Part shown: positions 7,485-10,521 of the stretch, in pieces
Position numbering within the stretch: the first letter of the stretch is position 1
Layout of the letters: each line of letters starts with the position of its first letter
Origin: Gammaproteobacteria bacterium
GTDB taxonomy: Bacteria; Pseudomonadota; Gammaproteobacteria; Arenicellales; Poriferihabitantaceae
NCBI GenBank assembly: GCA_009839585.1
Contig: VXPI01000337.1
Span: 1-10,521 of the forward strand
DNA length: 10,521 nucleotides
Reading direction: 5' to 3'
Position numbers and translations under genes: made by a program
The notes under the pieces: generated by a model
Database searches by the model: none
Told to the model about the DNA's origin: nothing
The model's input: the letters and a program-made list of their open reading frames with translations, nothing else

Positions 7485-7916
7485 ATGTCAAACTATATTT
7501 TCAAGAAAATTGTGCTTATGGTTGTTCTTCTCGCAGTACTGCTAACCCGTTCAGGATTGACATATGCGGATGGTACAGTGTTGGTAGAGCTCAACAAGCT
7601 GGAATCTTTCGAAACAGGGTGTCACGCTTATCTTGTTTCACACAATCAGACTCCGGAAAACTTCGCCGAGCTAATTCTTGACGTGGCAATCTTTCGCGAG
7701 GACGGCATTATCGAGAAGATTATAGGGGTGTCGCTGGCACCGCTACCGTCGAACAAGACGGGCGTCAAGGTCTTCAATCTGCAATTGTCGTGCAATCAGA
7801 TCGGCCGGTTGCTCATCAATGATGTTACCGAGTGCAGAAATAACCAAAGCATGCTTGACGACTGTCTGGATCTTTTGTCTGCGTCTTCGCGCGCCTCGGC
7901 AGAACTGATCAAGTAG
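7485..7916 (+). CDS. Small secreted four-cysteine protein of the exb/tonB operon
   Basis: With the ATG at 7485 this is a 143-residue precursor with a classic signal peptide (KK near residue 7, hydrophobic core, cleavage after LTYA at 28). An in-frame extension from 7386 is possible but would bury the signal. Neither start has a clear ribosome binding site. The mature part contains four cysteines (C46, C103, C117, C127), enough for two disulfides, and beta-rich segments such as LILDVAIFREDGIIEKIIGV and SNKTGVKVFNL, with LLINDVTEC after C103. I recall similar conserved periplasmic proteins of unknown function beside ExbB in ExbB-ExbD-ExbD-TonB operons of other proteobacteria, but cannot verify this here. 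It has no transmembrane segment after cleavage. A periplasmic accessory role to the TonB motor or receptor is inferred from position only. Confidence 0.8.
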   Translation: MSNYIFKKIVLMVVLLAVLLTRSGLTYADGTVLVELNKLESFETGCHAYLVSHNQTPENFAELILDVAIFREDGIIEKIIGVSLAPLPSNKTGVKVFNLQLSCNQIGRLLINDVTECRNNQSMLDDCLDLLSASSRASAELIK

Positions 7917-7926
7917 ATAAAGCGGT

Positions 7927-8088
7927 ATGGCCTGTCAGTTGCATGAGTCTCCGATTGGCGGAGCAGTCAATATCGGATGCTTTCTGGTGCCGCATTCTAA
8001 AATTCCTGCCGAAAGGCTTCAGTTCCAGAAGAATACAGCCTCCGGGATAGAGCAGGGGTATCTTGCTGACGCCAAGCGAGTGTATTGA
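7927..8088 (+). CDS. Possible small ORF (53 aa) between secreted protein and exbB
   Basis: ATG at 7927 opens a 53-residue frame ending in TGA at 8086-8088, filling nearly the whole 190-base gap before exbB. The product begins MACQLHESPIGG and ends ADAKRVY. It shows no signal peptide, membrane segment or motif I recognise, and only a poor AAAGCGG upstream. It may be chance. It is listed because it occupies an operon gap and starts 11 bases after the previous stop. Confidence 0.22.
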   Translation: MACQLHESPIGGAVNIGCFLVPHSKIPAERLQFQKNTASGIEQGYLADAKRVY

Positions 8089-8106
8089 CAGGTGCAAGAC
8101 TTTTTC

Positions 8107-8781
8107 ATGTCGGAACAGGTTATGAACCTGTTTGTTCTGGGAGGGCCAGTAGCCCTGGTTTTGGTAGTTCTGTCCATTGTGGCATTAACCATTATCTTGG
8201 TCAAAGTCTGGCAATTCAAGACTATGCGGATCGGTCATACCCATCCTGCGCGAGAGGCCCTGGATATTTACCGAAAGGGTCTTGCCAGTGAGTCCCTGGA
8301 AGTCTGCAGCACATCTCCGAATCCAGCGGTTCTGGCAGTGGCGAGAGCCATTCGTGGCCATCTACGATCTCTTCCTGATCAGGCTATCCGTGAGGAAGTC
8401 ACGCGCTATGGCACCGATGCACTAGAGTCTCTGCGTAGCGGGTTCAGAATGCTGGAGATCATCGCCTCGCTGTCGCCCCTGCTAGGTCTGCTCGGTACGG
8501 TGCTTGGGATGATTGATGCATTTCGTGAAATGGAGCAGTCAGGAAATCAGGTCAATCCAGCGTTATTGTCAGGGGGAATCTGGGAGGCATTGCTCACAAC
8601 AGCGCTTGGGCTGGCCGTGGCGATAGTGGTAGTGGTCATGCTTGGCTTTCTGGAGAGAAGAGTAGACCGCCTGTCCCATGAAATGAGCAACATCGTCACA
8701 GGAATTTTTACTATCGATCTTTCTGAAGATTCAGCAGGAGATGATCATGCCGGTTCCATTCCACAGCACAGCAGTTCTTGA
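8107..8781 (+). CDS. exbB: ExbB/TolQ/MotA-type proton channel protein
   Basis: A 224-residue inner-membrane protein, the stator of the TonB energising motor. The first membrane helix is at about 9-36 (LGGPVALVLVVLS...). A cytoplasmic loop follows, then the signature SLSPLLGLLGTVLGMIDAF (121-139) in the second helix and GGIWEALLTTALGLAVAI (156-173) in the third, with the conserved Glu in WEAL. Length and layout are standard for the short ExbB form, without the extra periplasmic N-terminal domain. GTG at 8092 gives a five-residue longer version. ATG at 8122 has GGAACAGG just upstream and is a third option. The gene overlaps the following exbD by 35 bases, so the two are translationally coupled. 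With ExbD and TonB it converts proton motive force into receptor opening. Confidence 0.93.
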   Translation: MSEQVMNLFVLGGPVALVLVVLSIVALTIILVKVWQFKTMRIGHTHPAREALDIYRKGLASESLEVCSTSPNPAVLAVARAIRGHLRSLPDQAIREEVTRYGTDALESLRSGFRMLEIIASLSPLLGLLGTVLGMIDAFREMEQSGNQVNPALLSGGIWEALLTTALGLAVAIVVVVMLGFLERRVDRLSHEMSNIVTGIFTIDLSEDSAGDDHAGSIPQHSSS

Positions 8782-9172
8782 CCGGATCAACAGTAACGGC
8801 AGACCTCGGCGAAATCCAATCAGTCTTACACCCCTGATTGATGTCGTATTCATTCTGCTTATATTCTTCATGTTGGCCTCAAATTATGAAGATTGGCATG
8901 CAATTCCCATTGATGCACCTGTCAAAGCCGAGGCCTCGATTCATTCCGAACCCGATGTGGTGCTTATAGAGATTGGTCCCAACCAGCTGCGCTTGTCGGC
9001 TGAAACCATTTCCCGGGAGGTCTTGATTGCCCGTCTGGAAAATCAATTGCTTGAACATCCCGGTTTGGTCGCCCTGATAAAACCTGTTGATGGCGTACTG
9101 TTGCAGGAAGCAGTCTCCTTGATGGACCTGTTGTCAGAAGCCGGCATAGGGCGAATGTCCCTGATCAGGTAA
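8747..9172 (+). CDS. exbD: ExbD proton-channel subunit, canonical copy
   Basis: A 141-residue protein with a short cytoplasmic N-terminus, one membrane helix at about 28-46 and a periplasmic C-terminal domain. The motif ISLTPLIDVVFILLIFFML carries the essential proton-carrying Asp at residue 32, so this copy should be functional. ATG at 8747 is chosen over the in-frame ATG at 8741 because AGGAG (8736-8740) lies six bases upstream. It overlaps the exbB end by 35 bases. A second, divergent ExbD follows after 18 bases. The periplasmic part ends with the usual small alpha/beta fold (VALIKPVDGVLLQEAVSLMD). Confidence 0.93.
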   Translation: MPVPFHSTAVLDRINSNGRPRRNPISLTPLIDVVFILLIFFMLASNYEDWHAIPIDAPVKAEASIHSEPDVVLIEIGPNQLRLSAETISREVLIARLENQLLEHPGLVALIKPVDGVLLQEAVSLMDLLSEAGIGRMSLIR

Positions 9173-9190
9173 CAAGTTGGAAATTGTTTC

Positions 9191-9592
9191 ATGATACGGT
9201 TTGACAAACCCAGGGCAAAGACAGACGATGAGCGAATCCTCCCACTCGTCAATGTGGTTTTCCTGTTATTGATCTTCGTGATGATTACTGGAGAAGTCAT
9301 TTCTCCCGACCCGTTCCAGACAGAGCCTCCGCATTCAACAAGAGAAGGATGGACAGGAACGCCCGAAACGACGGTTTATGTTGGAGCAGATTACCGGATT
9401 GCTCTTGAAGACATGCCAGTTACTCAAGTCATGCTGGCCAGGCTGTTGCATGAAAAAGAAGAACTGGGGACAGTTCGGCTAAAAGCCGATGGCCGGGTAC
9501 CCGCATCACGAGTTGTTGCAATCATGGAATTACTCGCATCAGCGGGTGCTCGGGAGGTTGATCTTATTACCGTTTCTGCAGTATCCCCATGA
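9191..9592 (+). CDS. exbD: ExbD paralogue with Asp-to-Asn substitution in the proton motif
   Basis: A 133-residue ExbD-family protein with the same layout as its upstream neighbour: a short N-terminus, one membrane helix (about 16-34) and a periplasmic domain ending VRLKADGRVPASRVVAIMEL. The helix reads RILPLVNVVFLLLIFVMI, with Asn21 exactly where the other copy has the essential Asp, so this subunit should not carry protons by the normal route. The rest of the motif (P-L-x-[DN]-V-V-F-x-L-L-I-F) is conserved, arguing against simple decay. The start has TTGGAA nine bases upstream. It overlaps tonB by four bases (ATGA). It may pair with the canonical ExbD as an asymmetric dimer inside the ExbB ring, which is inference. 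Confidence 0.88.
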   Translation: MIRFDKPRAKTDDERILPLVNVVFLLLIFVMITGEVISPDPFQTEPPHSTREGWTGTPETTVYVGADYRIALEDMPVTQVMLARLLHEKEELGTVRLKADGRVPASRVVAIMELLASAGAREVDLITVSAVSP

Positions 9593-10521
9593 GAATCTCC
9601 GGGCGAAACTGGGTCACTGCTTTTGCCCTTGCCGTTTTGGTGCATGCGGGCATTGCTTTTGCGTGGCCGTTTCTGTCGACCGGCCCCAGGACCCGAGCCG
9701 CTGAAGAAGATGCTGTTCATGTGTCACTGGGAAAATGGACGCATGCGCTGACTGTTGATTCCAGAGAGACGTCCGTCGCTCCAGAAGTACCTGTCGTCCG
9801 GACACGGGAAGTCAGCCCCTCCATTTCAACCGAATCCTCCGTCTTGAGTGAAGTGGTCAGGGGTGTCCATGTCCAGCAAGTCAGGGATATAGATGAGGCG
9901 GTGAACGTTCTTCCAAATGAAGACATGCTCTCGGAGAAGGTTGAACCCGGGGCATCAACCGAAGTGGCAAACTCGGCAGATTCCGTGTTCGATGCTGCAA
10001 CAGCAGTCAGGCTGCCCGCAATTGAAGGATTTCTGGTCACGGTGGAACCTGCAGAGTCTGGGCAGGCTAATGCTGAACCGGTAGAATCCGCACGAATCAA
10101 TACCCTGGAGAAAGACATTCCATCGGCGAACAGGGAGCAGGACCCATTATCGGAAGAAGAGAGGCTGCAAAGGGCTGCAGGTGAGTCCTCTCTTGATCAT
10201 TCGGCAAAGCAAGAGGAAAGTGAAAATGGAAGTGTATTGGTCCGGCAAGAGCCCGTTGACCAAAATCTGAGTGCGTTGCCTCAGAGAGAAGTCAATCCGG
10301 TAATCCATGAATATACGGGCTACGCATTGCAGCAGGAATACCTGAAAGTACTGATGTCGCAGATCAGTGCACAAAAGAGGTATCCGAATGCCGCGAGACG
10401 CCGGGGTGCAACGGGAGTGGCAACCGTGCATTTTACCATTCTCGCTGACGGGAGCATGGAATCTCCGAAACTTGCCGAAAGTTCGGGCAACAGGCATCTT
10501 GACAAGGCAGCGCTCGGAATG
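9589..10521 (+). CDS. tonB: TonB energy transducer (3' end beyond window)
   Basis: An open frame of 311 codons runs off the window edge. A single N-terminal membrane anchor (WVTAFALAVLVHAGIAFAWPF, about residues 8-28) begins after a short basic tail, with the usual His in the anchor. A long spacer of about 210 residues follows, then the TonB C-terminal domain: YLKVLMSQISAQKRYPNAARRRG (from about residue 251), GVATVHFTILADGSM, and SSGNRHLDKAAL, matching the family pattern YP..A...G..G.v.v.F.i..dG and SSG...LD.aA. Only the last few residues are missing. The spacer is unusual: acidic, with scattered prolines and not the proline-rich Glu-Pro/Lys-Pro repeats of classical TonB. The ATG overlaps the previous stop (ATGA), indicating translational coupling. 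It should energise the PqqU-like receptor across the divergent promoter region. Confidence 0.92.
   Translation, partial: MRISGRNWVTAFALAVLVHAGIAFAWPFLSTGPRTRAAEEDAVHVSLGKWTHALTVDSRETSVAPEVPVVRTREVSPSISTESSVLSEVVRGVHVQQVRDIDEAVNVLPNEDMLSEKVEPGASTEVANSADSVFDAATAVRLPAIEGFLVTVEPAESGQANAEPVESARINTLEKDIPSANREQDPLSEEERLQRAAGESSLDHSAKQEESENGSVLVRQEPVDQNLSALPQREVNPVIHEYTGYALQQEYLKVLMSQISAQKRYPNAARRRGATGVATVHFTILADGSMESPKLAESSGNRHLDKAALGM

Overview
The window looks like part of a Gram-negative, probably gammaproteobacterial chromosome. It has outer-membrane TonB-dependent transport, a periplasmic c-type cytochrome and an ExbB/ExbD/TonB energy system. Base composition is moderate, with an AT-rich divergent intergenic region. 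I cannot name a species.

The left third (1-3087) is accessory in character. It holds a lone minus-strand AAA ATPase with a DUF4143 / PD-(D/E)XK-like C-terminus (409-1671), about 0.5 kb with no recognisable gene, and a heavily frameshifted minus-strand transposase remnant of ISKra4 type (about 2219-3045). A perfect 51-bp copy of an internal piece of the downstream receptor gene lies at 87-137. It is in direct orientation to the original at 3458-3508, so the two copies bracket the ATPase gene and the IS remnant.

The middle (3088-7124) is a minus-strand cluster read in the order PQQ-dependent sorbosone/aldose-type dehydrogenase (5838-7124), small periplasmic cytochrome c (5236-5652), and a TonB-dependent outer-membrane receptor (3088-5160). 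The receptor resembles E. coli YncD, now called PqqU, the PQQ importer, in several independent motifs. A strong hairpin just after the dehydrogenase stop may tune expression of the distal genes.

The right part (7485-10521) diverges from this cluster across a 360-bp AT-rich region containing a 15-bp perfect palindrome and a sigma70-like promoter. It encodes a small secreted four-cysteine protein, ExbB, two tandem ExbD proteins and a TonB cut by the window edge. The second ExbD has Asn where the proton-carrying Asp should be.

Taken together, the locus reads as a self-contained PQQ acquisition and use module. Inferred roles are: TonB-ExbB-ExbD drives the PqqU-like receptor, imported PQQ loads the periplasmic sugar dehydrogenase, and electrons pass to the cytochrome c. 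The individual families are known. Their arrangement as one dedicated module, and the Asp/Asn ExbD pair, are the most interesting points. No PQQ biosynthesis gene is visible in the window.
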